Shown: positions 7,505 to 18,778, counted from the first letter of the stretch. The stretch is 64,000 nt of DNA from Micromonospora sp. WMMD1155 (GCF_029581275.1 NZ_CP120742.1:4774501-4838500), one strand, 5' to 3'. The notes: a model not told the origin generated them from the letters alone. A program made the numbers and translations.

Positions 7505-10078
7505 ATGGCTTCCCGCAGTGCAAGTTTGCGCACCAAGATTGTGGCCCTGCTGGTCTCGCTCGCCGCGCTCTGGGCGTTCGCGGCCTGGGTGACCCTGCGC
7601 GACGGCTTCAACGTGCTCGGTGCGCAGACGCTCGACTCGCAGGTCGCGCAACCGAGTGAGTCACTGCTCACCGAGCTTCAACGGGAGCGTCGGATGTCGG
7701 TGGCCTACCTCGGCCGCCGCGATCAGGGCCTGGCACAGGAGTTGCAGGCGCAGCACGAACGCAGCGAGAAGAGCGCGACCACCTTCGCCGAGTCGGCCCG
7801 CAGTTGGCGGGCCCGGTTCGCGTCGAGCGACGAACTGATCGGTCGGATCGACGAGATGGTCGCCCGACTGGACGGGCTCGGCGAGATGCGTGCGGCCGTC
7901 GTCTCCGGCTCCGTGGACCGGGCCGGCGCGGCCGCGGCGTACACCGGGGTCCTCGACTCGCTGTTCCGGGTGTACGCGGCGATGGGTCAACTGGACGACG
8001 AGCAGATCGCCCAGGACACCGTCAACCTCACCCGGCTCGTGCGGGTACGGGAGCTGATGTCGCAGGAGGACGCGCTCTTCGCCGGGATGGCCGCCGCCGG
8101 TCGGGTCAGCGCCCCGGAGTACACCCAGTTCGCCCACCTGGTCGGCGCGCAACGGTTCCTGGTCGCCGAGGCGTTGGCCGAGCTGCCGGACGCCGACCGT
8201 GAGCGCTACGTCCAGATGACCGAGGGGCAGGCCTTCACCCGCCTCCGCGCCCTCGAAGACCGGATGGTCACCGCCGGTCGCCCCAACGCGCCGCTGCCGG
8301 TCGAGGCCGGCGACTGGCAGGCCGCGATCGATCCCTCCCTCAAGGAGCAGGAAGCCGTCGTCCTGGCCGGTGGTGACGCTCTGGTGAAGCGCGCCACGCC
8401 GGTGGCGGTCTGGGTGGTCATCCGGCTGGTGCTCGCCGCCGGTCTGGGTCTGCTCGCCGTCATCGCCTCCGTCGTCGTCTCGATCACCACTGCTCGCGCC
8501 CTGCTACGCCAGTTGGGCCGGCTGCGGGAGGCCGCCTGGCAGCTCGCCGACGAGCGGCTGCCACGCGTGGTCGATCGGCTCGGCCGCGGCGAGGAGGTCG
8601 ACGTGGCCACCGAGGCACCGCCGCTGGAATTCGGCACCGACGAGATCGGCCAGGTCGGAAAGGCGTTCAACGCCGTCCAGGAGACCGCTCTGCGGACCGC
8701 CGTCGAGCAGGCCGACCTGCGTCGCAACGTCCGCGAGGTCTTCCTCAGCCTGGCCCGCCGCACCCAGGCACTCGTACACCGCCAGCTCACCCTGCTGGAC
8801 GCGATGGAGCGCCGTGAGCACGACGCGGAGGAGTTGGAGGACCTGTTCCGCGTCGACCACCTGGCCACCCGGATGCGGCGTAACGCGGAGAACCTGATCG
8901 TCCTCTCCGGCTCCACCCCCGGTCGGGCCTGGCGGCGCAACGTCCCGATGGTCGACGTGGTACGTGGCGCCGTGGCCGAGGTGGAGGACTACACCCGCGT
9001 CAACGTGCTGCCGCTCGGTGAGGTCTCCCTCGCCGGCCGGGCGGTCGGCGACGTGATCCACCTGCTCGCCGAGCTGATCGAGAACGGCCTGTCCTTCTCC
9101 CCGCCGCACACCACCGTCGAGGTCCGTGGCCAGTCGGTGGCCAACGGGTTCGCCATCGAGATCGAGGACCGGGGCCTCGGCATGAGCGAGGAGGACCTGG
9201 CCGCGGCGAACCACCGGATCGTCGACCAGTCCGAGCTGAACCTCGCCAACGCCTCCCGCCTCGGCCTCTACGTGGTGAGCCGGCTGACCGAGCGGCACGG
9301 TGTGCGGGTGCGGTTGAAGGAGTCGGCGTACGGCGGAACCACGGCGGTCGTGCTGATCCCGCTCGAACTGGTCACCGAGGACGGTCCCAACCCGGAGGAC
9401 TCCGGCTCGATGCGGACCGGCTCGGCCGCTCCGACGCCGTCGACGAACTCCGCCGACACCGGCCGGTCGACGGCCCTCGCACCCGTCGCGCTCGCCGCGA
9501 CGCCAGCGACCGCGTCGGACGTACCGGAAGCGGTCGTCCCGGCAGCGCCCACGTCGGACGGTGCCGACCCGGCGACGTCGGCCGACGAGGGCGACACCGC
9601 CCTGCCCACCCGGCAGCGGACGACCGCGACGCCCGAACTGCCCGTCCGGGCCCGGCGTGGTCCGACCGTGCCGGCGCTGGAAGCACCCACGGTTCCCACC
9701 GGCCTGCCCGCTGTCGACCGCACCCGAGGGGCGGAGCGCGTGGAAGCACCCGTCACGGCCGACGACGGCCCTCCGGTCGCCACCGGCGGCGACGCCCCGA
9801 CGCCCGACCAGGCCGAGGCGGCGCGAACCGACTCCGGTCTCCCGGTCCGGGTCCGACAGGCGAACATCGTTCCCGAGCTACGGGACGACCCAGCGGAGTC
9901 GGAGAGTGACGACGAGGATGTGGTGCGCCAGCCGGAGCAGGTGCGCCGGATGATGAGCTCCTACCAGACCGGCACCCGTCGTGGCCGCACCGACGCGGCA
10001 CGGCTGCTCGGTGGCCCGTCCGGCGCCCCGACGACGGCGACGCCCGAGCCGAGCGACGAGGACCCCCAAGCCCCCTGA
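7505..10078 (+). CDS. cvnA: Conservon CvnA: membrane sensor histidine kinase-like protein
   Basis: I place the start at ATG 7505 (GAGGGACGGG upstream), not at the TTG 7418 inside the cyclase gene. The 857-residue protein has a TM helix near the N-terminus, a large extracellular helical domain of nitrate/nitrite-sensing (NIT) type, a second TM (VWVVIRLVLAAGLGLL), HAMP, a dimerisation-like helix with TQALVHRQLTLLD, and a HATPase domain (N-box LIENGLSFSPP, G1 IEDRGLGMSEEDL, G2 AYGGTT). A Pro/Thr/Ala-rich tail of about 230 residues carries LPVR-type repeats. No response regulator follows; instead roadblock, DUF742 and GTPase genes do, which is the conservon layout. Confidence 0.9.
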   Translation: MASRSASLRTKIVALLVSLAALWAFAAWVTLRDGFNVLGAQTLDSQVAQPSESLLTELQRERRMSVAYLGRRDQGLAQELQAQHERSEKSATTFAESARSWRARFASSDELIGRIDEMVARLDGLGEMRAAVVSGSVDRAGAAAAYTGVLDSLFRVYAAMGQLDDEQIAQDTVNLTRLVRVRELMSQEDALFAGMAAAGRVSAPEYTQFAHLVGAQRFLVAEALAELPDADRERYVQMTEGQAFTRLRALEDRMVTAGRPNAPLPVEAGDWQAAIDPSLKEQEAVVLAGGDALVKRATPVAVWVVIRLVLAAGLGLLAVIASVVVSITTARALLRQLGRLREAAWQLADERLPRVVDRLGRGEEVDVATEAPPLEFGTDEIGQVGKAFNAVQETALRTAVEQADLRRNVREVFLSLARRTQALVHRQLTLLDAMERREHDAEELEDLFRVDHLATRMRRNAENLIVLSGSTPGRAWRRNVPMVDVVRGAVAEVEDYTRVNVLPLGEVSLAGRAVGDVIHLLAELIENGLSFSPPHTTVEVRGQSVANGFAIEIEDRGLGMSEEDLAAANHRIVDQSELNLANASRLGLYVVSRLTERHGVRVRLKESAYGGTTAVVLIPLELVTEDGPNPEDSGSMRTGSAAPTPSTNSADTGRSTALAPVALAATPATASDVPEAVVPAAPTSDGADPATSADEGDTALPTRQRTTATPELPVRARRGPTVPALEAPTVPTGLPAVDRTRGAERVEAPVTADDGPPVATGGDAPTPDQAEAARTDSGLPVRVRQANIVPELRDDPAESESDDEDVVRQPEQVRRMMSSYQTGTRRGRTDAARLLGGPSGAPTTATPEPSDEDPQAP

Positions 10079-10169
10079 CCGCTGTCCAAGTGCGGGAATC
10101 CCCCGCACAGCGTGACGGTCAGCCCTAGACGAACACGGCGCAACAGCCGGGCGAGAAGAGGACGACGAA

Positions 10170-10592
10170 GTGGCGCAGAAGACGGCTTCGAGTGCCGACC
10201 TGACGTGGTTGCTGGACGATCTGGTGGGCCGGGTGAAGCAGGCCGAGCATGCGGTCGCGCTCTCCAGCGACGGGCTGTTGATGGCCTCCTCCCAAGGGCT
10301 GAGCCGGGACGACGGTGAGCACCTGGCGGCGATGGCGGCCGGCATCCAGAGCCTGGCCCGAGGCGCCGGGAAGCGCTTCGGCGGCGGGCAGGTGCAGCAG
10401 ACCATCATCGAGATGCAGTCGTCGTTCCTGTTCGTCACGGCGGCCGGGCGCAACGCCTGCCTGGCGGTCCTGGCCAGCGAGGACGCCGACGTGGGCCTGA
10501 TCGCCTACGAGATGGCGATGCTGGTCACCCGCGTCGGCAAGTACGTCGCGTCTCCTTCCCGGGCAACTGAGCAGTCGGTCGACGAGAGGTAG
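10170..10592 (+). CDS. cvnB: Conservon CvnB: roadblock/LC7 domain protein
   Basis: A 140-residue single-domain roadblock/LC7 protein (helix VKQAEHAVALSSDGLLMAS and the following sheet), the family that includes MglB. In conservons and in the Mgl polarity system such proteins act on a partner Ras-like GTPase; here the GTPase is encoded two genes downstream. The start is GTG 10170 with GAGGACGACGA upstream. It is spaced 91 bp from cvnA and 5 bp from the DUF742 gene. Confidence 0.92.
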   Translation: MAQKTASSADLTWLLDDLVGRVKQAEHAVALSSDGLLMASSQGLSRDDGEHLAAMAAGIQSLARGAGKRFGGGQVQQTIIEMQSSFLFVTAAGRNACLAVLASEDADVGLIAYEMAMLVTRVGKYVASPSRATEQSVDER

Positions 10593-10597
10593 CGGCG

Positions 10598-10984
10598 ATG
10601 ACGGTCCAGGGGGAGTCCGCAGACCATCAGTGGGTGGATGACCACGCGGGTCCGGTCGTACGCCCGTACGCGGTGACGCGCGGGCGAGCCCGCCCGGTCA
10701 CCGGCACCTTCGACCTGATCTCCCTGGTCACCGCGACCCAAGCCGAGGTCACGCCGGAGATCGGTCTCGGTCCGGAGCACGTGGCGATCGTCGGCTTGTG
10801 CCAGCGCATACAGTCCGTCGCCGAGATCGCCGCTCATCTCGACCTGCCGGTGGGCACCATCCGGGTGCTCCTCGGTGACCTGGCGGCCCGCAGCCTGGTG
10901 CGGGTCCGCGAGCCGCAGACCACGGCCGGTCTTCCCGACAACAGCATCTTCGAGGCGGTAATCAATGGACTACGGGCACTCTGA
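10598..10984 (+). CDS. cvnC: Conservon CvnC: DUF742 protein
   Basis: A 128-residue DUF742 protein with the characteristic VVRPYAVTRGRARP segment near the N-terminus and a winged-helix-like C-terminal half (VAEIAAHLDLPVGTIRVLLGDLAARSLVRV). DUF742 proteins are almost always found between a roadblock protein and a GTPase in actinobacteria. The helix-turn-helix-like half suggests nucleic-acid or protein binding; the biochemical role is unsettled. Its 3' end overlaps the GTPase gene by 20 bp. Confidence 0.9.
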   Translation: MTVQGESADHQWVDDHAGPVVRPYAVTRGRARPVTGTFDLISLVTATQAEVTPEIGLGPEHVAIVGLCQRIQSVAEIAAHLDLPVGTIRVLLGDLAARSLVRVREPQTTAGLPDNSIFEAVINGLRAL

Positions 10985-11576
10985 CCGGCCGGCCGGAGCG
11001 ACGACACTGCCCACCGCGATCAAGATCCTGGTCGCCGGCGGCTTCGGCGTGGGCAAGACGACCATGGTCGGTGCGGTCAGCGAGACCCGGCCCCTGCGCA
11101 CCGAGGAGGTGCTGACCGAGTCCGGTGTCGGCATCGACGACCTCTCCGGAGTGGAGGGCAAGTCCACGACCACCGTGGCCATGGACTTCGGCCGGATCAC
11201 CATCAGCGAAGACCTGGTGCTGTACCTGTTCGGCACGCCCGGGCAGGACCGGTTCTGGTTCGTCTGGGACGAGTTGGCGTTGGGCGCGATCGGTGCCGTG
11301 GTGCTGGCCGACACCCGCCGGCTCGCCGACTGCTTCCCGTCGATCGACTACTTCGAGGGCCGGGGTACGCCGTTCGTGGTGGCGGTGAACTGCTTCGCCG
11401 ACGCCCGGCAGTACCGGCTCGACGAGGTGCAGGCCGCGCTGAACCTGGACCCGGGGGTGCCGGTGCTGCTCTGCGACGCCCGGCAGCGCGAGTCCAGCAA
11501 GGAGGTGCTCGTCACGCTGATGGAGCACGCCATGAAGACCCGCGAGGCCCGTCGCCGCGCCGCCAGCGGAGACTGA
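10965..11576 (+). CDS. cvnD: Conservon CvnD: Ras-like small GTPase
   Basis: A 203-residue G protein. Walker A/G1 is GGFGVGKTT, the switch II/G3 region is FGTPGQDRF (G3 Asp replaced, as common for this family), and the usual NKxD G4 motif is degenerate (VNCFAD). It overlaps cvnC by 20 bp, so its production is coupled. The expected cycle is GTP loading and hydrolysis governed by the CvnA/B/C complex at the membrane. It ends the seven-gene co-directional run that begins with the P450. Confidence 0.92.
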   Translation: MDYGHSDRPAGATTLPTAIKILVAGGFGVGKTTMVGAVSETRPLRTEEVLTESGVGIDDLSGVEGKSTTTVAMDFGRITISEDLVLYLFGTPGQDRFWFVWDELALGAIGAVVLADTRRLADCFPSIDYFEGRGTPFVVAVNCFADARQYRLDEVQAALNLDPGVPVLLCDARQRESSKEVLVTLMEHAMKTREARRRAASGD

Positions 11577-11597
11577 CCGACGTTTTTCGGGGGAGGG

Positions 11598-11624
11598 TGT
11601 CCGGAACGCCGTCGGCCGATCGTC
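11598..11624 (+). promoter_or_regulatory. Candidate ECF42-type promoter
   Basis: TGTCCG (11598-11603) and CGTC (11621-11624) are separated by about 17 nt, upstream of the yciI-sigma pair. From memory, ECF42 sigma factors recognise a TGTCGA -35 and a CGTC-like -10, so this would fit autoregulation with one mismatch. Confidence 0.4.
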
Positions 11625-11661
11625 ATGCTGGCGACACCCCGAGAGACCAGGGAGCGACCAG

Positions 11662-11997
11662 ATGAAATACATGATGTTCGTGTGCAGCGACAGCGAGCCG
11701 GACACCGACCCCACCGAACTGCCCGACATCCACAAGTGGGTGGCGGAGAACGACTCTCGTGGCCGCCGCCTGACCGGCGACGTGCTGGCGCCGACCAGCG
11801 CGGCCACCACCGTCCGGGTGCGCGACGGTGAACTGCTCGTCTCCGAGGGGCCGTTCGCGGAGACCGCCGAGGTGATCGTCGGCTTCGACCTGATCGAGTG
11901 CGCTGACCTGGACGAGGCGATCGAGGTGGCCCGCACCCACCCGATGGCCCGTGCGGGGCGACTGGAACTGCGTCCGTTCGCGGACCTGCCCGACTGA
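11662..11997 (+). CDS. YciI/DGPF-domain protein
   Basis: A 111-residue YCII-related protein starting MKYMMFV, with the EGPFAE signature equivalent to the DGPF motif that names the family. The fold is a ferredoxin-like dimer. It lies 2 bp upstream of an ECF42 sigma factor gene, the standard genomic pairing for that ECF group, where YciI proteins are regulon members. Its enzymatic role is unknown. Confidence 0.9.
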   Translation: MKYMMFVCSDSEPDTDPTELPDIHKWVAENDSRGRRLTGDVLAPTSAATTVRVRDGELLVSEGPFAETAEVIVGFDLIECADLDEAIEVARTHPMARAGRLELRPFADLPD

Positions 11998-11999
11998 CG

Positions 12000-13256
12000 G
12001 TGCCCACATCGCAGCGCCGGACGGTGCGCACGGGGGCACCGGTCGGCGCGGCGGCGGAAGCCGTCGCGGCCGCCGGCGTCGAGGCGTACCCCCGGATCGT
12101 CGCGACCCTGATCAGAGTGACCGGGGACTGGGCGTTGGCCGAGGACTGCGCCCAGGAGTCGGTGACCGTCGCCCTGGAGCGCTGGCCCGTCGACGGTGTG
12201 CCGGACAACCCGGGCGGCTGGCTCATGACGGTGGCCCGCAACCGGGCGATCGACGCGCTGCGGCGGGCCACAGTGGAACGCCGCAAGCTGCACGACCTCG
12301 CCCTGCTCACGCCCCCTGACGCGCAGCCCGAGCCCGAGGTGGGGGAGGACGTGGTGGACGACCGGCTACGGCTCATCTTCACCTGCTGCCATCCGGCCCT
12401 CGCCTTCGAGGCCCGGGTGGCGCTGACGCTGCGTACCGTCTGCGGGGTGCCGACCGCCGCCATCGCCCGGCTTCTGCTGGTCACCGAGTCGACGATGACC
12501 CGGCGGTTGACCCGGGCCCGCACGCGCATCGCGCAGGCCGGGATCCCGTACCGGGTACCGGCCGGGCCGGCGTTGACCGAGCGGTTGCCCGGCGTCCTCG
12601 CGGTGCTGTACCTGCTGTTCACCCGAGGCTACGTCGCCGACGGCGAACCGGCCTTCGCCGACGAGGCGGTCCGACTGGCCCGGCTGCTCGACCGGCTGAT
12701 GCCGGAGCAGTCCGAGGTGGCCGCGCTACTGGCGTTGGTCCTGTTCCAGCACTCCCGCCGGGACGGCCGCCGCGACGCCGCCGGCAACCTGCTCACCCTG
12801 GAGCGGCAGGACCGCTCACTGTGGGACCGGGCCGCCGTCGCCGAGGGCCTGGAAGCCCTCCATCGGGTACGCCACGACGGGCCGTACGCGTGGCAGGCCC
12901 GGATCGCCGCCTGCCACGCCACCGCCGCGTCGGCCGACGACACCGACTGGCCGACCATCGCGCGGGCCTACGACGCGCTGGCCGACCTCCGGCCCTCCCC
13001 GGTGGTCGCGCTCAACCGCGCTGTCGCGCACGGGTACGCGTACGGGCCGACCGTCGGGTTGGCTCTGCTGGGCGCGGCGCGGGCCGGGGGAGGGCTGGAC
13101 GGCTATCCGCTCGCGGTGGCGGTGGAGGCCGACCTGGTGGCCCGGCAGGGCGACCGACGTCGGGCCGCCGGACTGTTCCGGGAGGCGGCGGCGACGGTGG
13201 GCTCGACCGCCGAGCGCCGTGCGCTGCTGGACCGGGCGGCCGAACTCGCCCGATAG
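12000..13256 (+). CDS. ECF42-type RNA polymerase sigma factor with C-terminal extension
   Basis: A 418-residue sigma factor. Region 2 is near the N-terminus (DWALAEDCAQESVTVALERWP ... GWLMTVARNRAIDALRR) and region 4 near residues 130-180 (LTLRTVCGVPTAAIARLLLVTESTMTRRLTRARTRI). About 200 residues of helical TPR-like extension follow, typical of ECF42 (no anti-sigma gene is linked; the extension is thought to be needed for activity). GTG 12000 follows the yciI stop by 2 bp. The target regulon is probably its own operon and similar yciI genes. Confidence 0.9.
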   Translation: MPTSQRRTVRTGAPVGAAAEAVAAAGVEAYPRIVATLIRVTGDWALAEDCAQESVTVALERWPVDGVPDNPGGWLMTVARNRAIDALRRATVERRKLHDLALLTPPDAQPEPEVGEDVVDDRLRLIFTCCHPALAFEARVALTLRTVCGVPTAAIARLLLVTESTMTRRLTRARTRIAQAGIPYRVPAGPALTERLPGVLAVLYLLFTRGYVADGEPAFADEAVRLARLLDRLMPEQSEVAALLALVLFQHSRRDGRRDAAGNLLTLERQDRSLWDRAAVAEGLEALHRVRHDGPYAWQARIAACHATAASADDTDWPTIARAYDALADLRPSPVVALNRAVAHGYAYGPTVGLALLGAARAGGGLDGYPLAVAVEADLVARQGDRRRAAGLFREAAATVGSTAERRALLDRAAELAR

Positions 13257-13266
13257 GACGGTGCGG

Positions 13267-13422
13267 TCAGCCGCGCTTGGCCGACTCCAGGAATCGGGAC
13301 CAGGCCGCCGGGTCGAAGGCGAGCGCCGGACCGGCCGGGTCCTTGGAGTCGCGTACGCCGATGACGCCCGCGAGGTTGTCGGCCACCTCGACGCCGGCGA
13401 CCCCACCCGCCAGCGGGTGGAT
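13267..13422 (-). pseudogene. DUF397 domain remnant
   Basis: Reading the minus strand to TGA 13269-13267 gives a DUF397 C-terminus: GVEVADNLAGVIGVRDSKD, then PAGPALAFDPAAW and SRFLESAKRG. The frame continues upstream into the 3' end of vapC with a WWRDIHPLAGG stretch that roughly matches the family's N-terminal Trp region, but has no start codon before a stop at 13483-13485. DUF397 proteins normally follow an XRE regulator; none is present. It looks like a broken remnant left next to the vapBC pair. Confidence 0.6.
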
Positions 13423-13423
13423 G

Positions 13424-13798
13424 TCACGCCACCAGGATCGGTACGTCGTACTTCTGGATGCGGTCGTCCCTGGTGACCAGGGTCAGCCCTTCGTGCAGGG
13501 CCTGCGCGACAAGCATCCGGTCGAAGGGATCCCGGTGGATCAGCGGCAGTCGACCAGCCGCGATGGCGTGATCGTGGCGGATCGGGAGTTCCCGCAGTTC
13601 GGCGTCACGGATCCGTTCGGTCAGATCGGCCGGGCCGGGCAGCTTGCCAAGCGACTGCTTGATCGCGACCTCCCACAGCGTGACCGGGCTCAGGTACACG
13701 TCGGGTTCGGTGTCGATGCGGTCCTTGATGTCCGTGGCGAGGACCGGGTCGTCGGTCAGCCACCAGAGCACCACGTGCGTGTCGAGCAGGAGCCTCAT
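13424..13798 (-). CDS. vapC: VapC-family PIN-domain toxin
   Basis: A 124-residue PIN domain (type II toxin, Mg-dependent RNase). The acidic active-site residues are visible: Asp in MRLLLDTHVVLWW, Glu in VTLWEVAIK, and Asp in HRDPFDRMLVAQA. It overlaps its antitoxin gene by 4 bp (ATGA). Targets of such toxins are often tRNA or rRNA; this one cannot be predicted. The C-terminus abuts a DUF397 remnant, so the pair may have arrived by insertion. Confidence 0.9.
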   Translation of the reverse strand: MRLLLDTHVVLWWLTDDPVLATDIKDRIDTEPDVYLSPVTLWEVAIKQSLGKLPGPADLTERIRDAELRELPIRHDHAIAAGRLPLIHRDPFDRMLVAQALHEGLTLVTRDDRIQKYDVPILVA

Positions 13799-14049
13799 CC
13801 GGGCAGCCCGAAGTCGCGGGTGATCTCGTCGTTGATCTCGTCGGAATCCCAGTCACCGGTCAGATCCAGCGCACCGCGCAGAGACCCGCGACCGGTGCGT
13901 GTGGTACGACGAAGAGGAATGACCTTGGCGACCGGGTTGCCAGCCCGGCTGATCACGATTTCCTCGCCGTGCTCGACCCGTTCGATGATGCGTGACAGGT
14001 TCGTCTTCGCATCGTGGATGTTGAACTGCGCCGCAGCTTCACCGGCCAC
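13795..14049 (-). CDS. vapB: Phd/YefM-type antitoxin of the VapC pair
   Basis: An 84-residue antitoxin with an N-terminal prevent-host-death DNA-binding fold (FNIHDAKTNLSRIIERVEHGEEIVISRAGNPVAKVIPL) and a C-terminal acidic toxin-binding tail (WDSDEINDEITRD). GTG start at 14049, with an excellent AAGGAGGT site upstream. It neutralises the PIN toxin and normally represses its own promoter; a near-palindrome overlaps the ribosome-binding site. Confidence 0.88.
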   Translation of the reverse strand: MAGEAAAQFNIHDAKTNLSRIIERVEHGEEIVISRAGNPVAKVIPLRRTTRTGRGSLRGALDLTGDWDSDEINDEITRDFGLPG

Positions 14050-14055
14050 CGTGGC

Positions 14056-14075
14056 ACCTCCTTAGCTAAGAGGTT
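14056..14075. promoter_or_regulatory. Candidate antitoxin operator
   Basis: A 20-bp near-palindrome ACCTCCTTAGCTAAGAGGTT with a perfect TTAGCTAA centre sits immediately upstream of the antitoxin start and overlaps its Shine-Dalgarno. Position and symmetry suit autoregulation by the toxin-antitoxin complex. Confidence 0.5.
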
Positions 14076-14119
14076 AGCCCGCGGCAGGGCCTGATACGAG
14101 GAGCGACCCGGGAACGACG

Positions 14120-14154
14120 CAGGCTCCCTCCCGCCGAGGGCGGGAGGGAGCCTG
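14120..14154 (-). terminator. Aconitase terminator
   Basis: A perfect 16-bp stem (14120-14135 with 14139-14154), 3-nt loop, 15 bp after the aconitase stop on the minus strand. It is strongly GC-rich with no U-tract, usual for actinobacteria. Confidence 0.8.
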
Positions 14155-14168
14155 GCGACGTCGGTACG

Positions 14169-17021
<2,853 letters not shown>

Positions 17022-17131
17022 GTCGTACTCCTTCACACCAGCGACCGTGAGTAGTCCTGAGCAGTCTGTCGCACCGGTCGGGGTGCCGCCGAGGTTAGGT
17101 GACACTTACCGCCGATTCCGCGCTCAACAAA

Positions 17132-17160
17132 ACCGTACGTCCGTCTTGCTAGTTGTGCAA
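17132..17160 (-). promoter_or_regulatory. Candidate acnA promoter
   Basis: On the minus strand TTGCAC (17160-17155) and TACGGT (17137-17132) are 17 nt apart, about 110 bp before the aconitase start. The rest of the 363-bp gap 17022-17384 shows a terminator for the upstream gene and nothing else convincing. Confidence 0.4.
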
Positions 17161-17333
17161 CCCGGCCGCCTGTCCGCCCGTGCCGCGGCGGCACCTGCCG
17201 GACAAGTCGCCCGGGAGGGTTCGCGGCACTGTTGCGGACCCAGGCCGGGCCGCTCGCGAGCCCACCGGGTCGAGGCCGTCGAACCGACGCCAGACGCCGA
17301 GGTGGTACGCGCGGACACCTGAATCGAGCACGG

Positions 17334-17369
17334 CGAAGGGCCGGGCCCCGTGGGGGGTCCGTCCCTTCG
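17334..17369 (-). terminator. Terminator of the C39-like peptidase gene
   Basis: CGAAGGG (17334-17340) pairs with CCCTTCG (17363-17369) around a G/C-rich inner segment that can extend the stem. It lies 16 bp after the peptidase stop. Confidence 0.55.
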
Positions 17370-17384
17370 TGTGTTGGTGGTGGC

Positions 17385-18044
17385 TTAGCTGGTGGCGTAG
17401 CCGCGGGTGGCGATCCAGTCGGCGAGGTGCTCGACGGTGATCTGGTAGGAGGCCTGGGTGGGGTCGGCGGAGTCGGCGATGGTGACGGTGTCGCCGTTGT
17501 CGCGGTAGCCGACGACGCTGATGTAGTGCCCACCCTCGTAGGAGTGGGTGGTGCCGGTGGTGTCGGTGCTGGTGCCGGCGATGTTGGCGACCACGGCCCG
17601 GCCGTCGTCGACCGTGCGGACGATGTCGGCGCGCAGCTGGTCGGTCTGCTTCGCATCAGCGTCCGGGCTGGAGATCTCCACCGACCGGTAGGCGTTCTTA
17701 CCGGTCTCCTTGTTCAGCACCGGGGTGATGTCGTTGATCGAGTTCGTGCCGGCCTCGGTGGTGCCCATCTCCTTGGCCATCGCGTCGACGTTGATGTCCT
17801 TACCCTGCACACTCAACGCGTTACGGGTGGCGGCCGGGCCGCAGTAGTAGAAGTTCGGCTGCGCCTCGTAGCGCACACCCAACTCCCGCTCACCGTGGTT
17901 CTTGCGATCGGTCTGGGTCTGGGCGCTCGGCTTCGCGGTACTCGGGGCCGCGAACGCGGTCGTGACGGGACCGGCGATCGCACCACCGGTGAACGCCAGA
18001 CCAGCAGCGGTCAGAGCAGTCTTCCGGATCAGATCGGTACGCAT
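17385..18044 (-). CDS. Secreted C39-like papain-fold cysteine peptidase
   Basis: A 219-residue exported protein. The N-terminus has a signal peptide (MRTDLIRKTALTAAGLAF, cleavage near TAFAA-AP). The mature part has the papain-like triad in C39 order: Cys in FYYCGPAATRNAL, His in GGHYISVVGYR, Asp in IADSADP. Such proteins are common in Micromonospora and Streptomyces; substrates are unknown. The ATG at 18044 has a GAGGAG site. It is monocistronic, with a terminator downstream. Confidence 0.85.
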   Translation of the reverse strand: MRTDLIRKTALTAAGLAFTGGAIAGPVTTAFAAPSTAKPSAQTQTDRKNHGERELGVRYEAQPNFYYCGPAATRNALSVQGKDINVDAMAKEMGTTEAGTNSINDITPVLNKETGKNAYRSVEISSPDADAKQTDQLRADIVRTVDDGRAVVANIAGTSTDTTGTTHSYEGGHYISVVGYRDNGDTVTIADSADPTQASYQITVEHLADWIATRGYATS

Positions 18045-18289
18045 GATGGCGTGCTCCTCTGCATCGGGGGTGATGGCACGGCACGCCCGGGGGGTGGACG
18101 TGCCGCACGTACAAGGGGGAAAGTTCCCGGCGGCCCTGGGGGGCCGGCATCGGGAGACGGTGCAACCGGCTGGGGTGGCGGATCATTCCGTCGGGCTCCC
18201 GGCCGGTCGTGCTCGGAGGTGTAACCGGGGCGGCCTGCCGGGTGTTCCCGACGGCTGCCGCGCATCAGCGACCCGAAAGCCGCCGCAGC

Positions 18290-18380
18290 GTGCCAGCCGC
18301 AACGACCCGCATCGCCGGCCGTGCCAGATGCAACGACCCCGCATCGCGACCGTGCCAGGTATAACGACCCCGCACCGGCC
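18290..18380. repeat. 31-bp imperfect tandem repeat, three copies
   Basis: Units begin at 18290, 18321 and 18352, each starting GTGCCAG and containing AACGACCC(C)GCA. They lie in the 734-bp gap 18045-18778 between two minus-strand genes. The rest of the gap holds the hairpin at 18464-18546 and no recognisable gene. Confidence 0.8.
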
Positions 18381-18463
18381 CGGATTCCGCCGCTCCGGTG
18401 ACCCCGACCACCGGACAAACCCCACACACCGGCCGAACCTCACAGCCGACGACCGCGCACCCG

Positions 18464-18546
18464 CCTTGATCCACTCCGGTTCGCCGAAATCGTGGTATCC
18501 CAGCGCCAGGGATACCCCAACATCAGCGAAACCGAGTGGATCAAGG
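18464..18546. repeat. Nested hairpin, copy 1 of family C
   Basis: Outer arms CCTTGATCCACTC (18464-18476) and GAGTGGATCAAGG (18534-18546) are perfect reverse complements; an inner stem GGTATCCC (18494-18501)/GGGATACC (18509-18516) closes the top. The TGATCCACTCC outer arm and TCGCCGANATCG segment recur at 31369-31444. Confidence 0.85.
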
Positions 18547-18778
18547 CCAAAGGAACGCCGACGTACGGTCTACGCACCCAACGAACGCCTCGAGCGCTCC
18601 GAACCCCCCTGCGCCGTGCGGGCGTTTTGCCCGACTTCACCGATATGTCTCATGCCTCGGCCCGAGGCCGCCGCCGTCCCGTCCCGACCTGTGCGTTCCG
18701 GCCCGTGCGTCCCGTCGAGGGCGATCAGGGGTGGGCGGCAGGGGGCCACCGTCCATCCGGGAGCGTCGCGGCGGGTGG

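Noticed and set aside
17090..17110. Iron-box-like TTAGGTGACACTTACC upstream of aconitase
   Set aside because: It shows only partial symmetry and is too far from the IdeR/DtxR consensus to claim.
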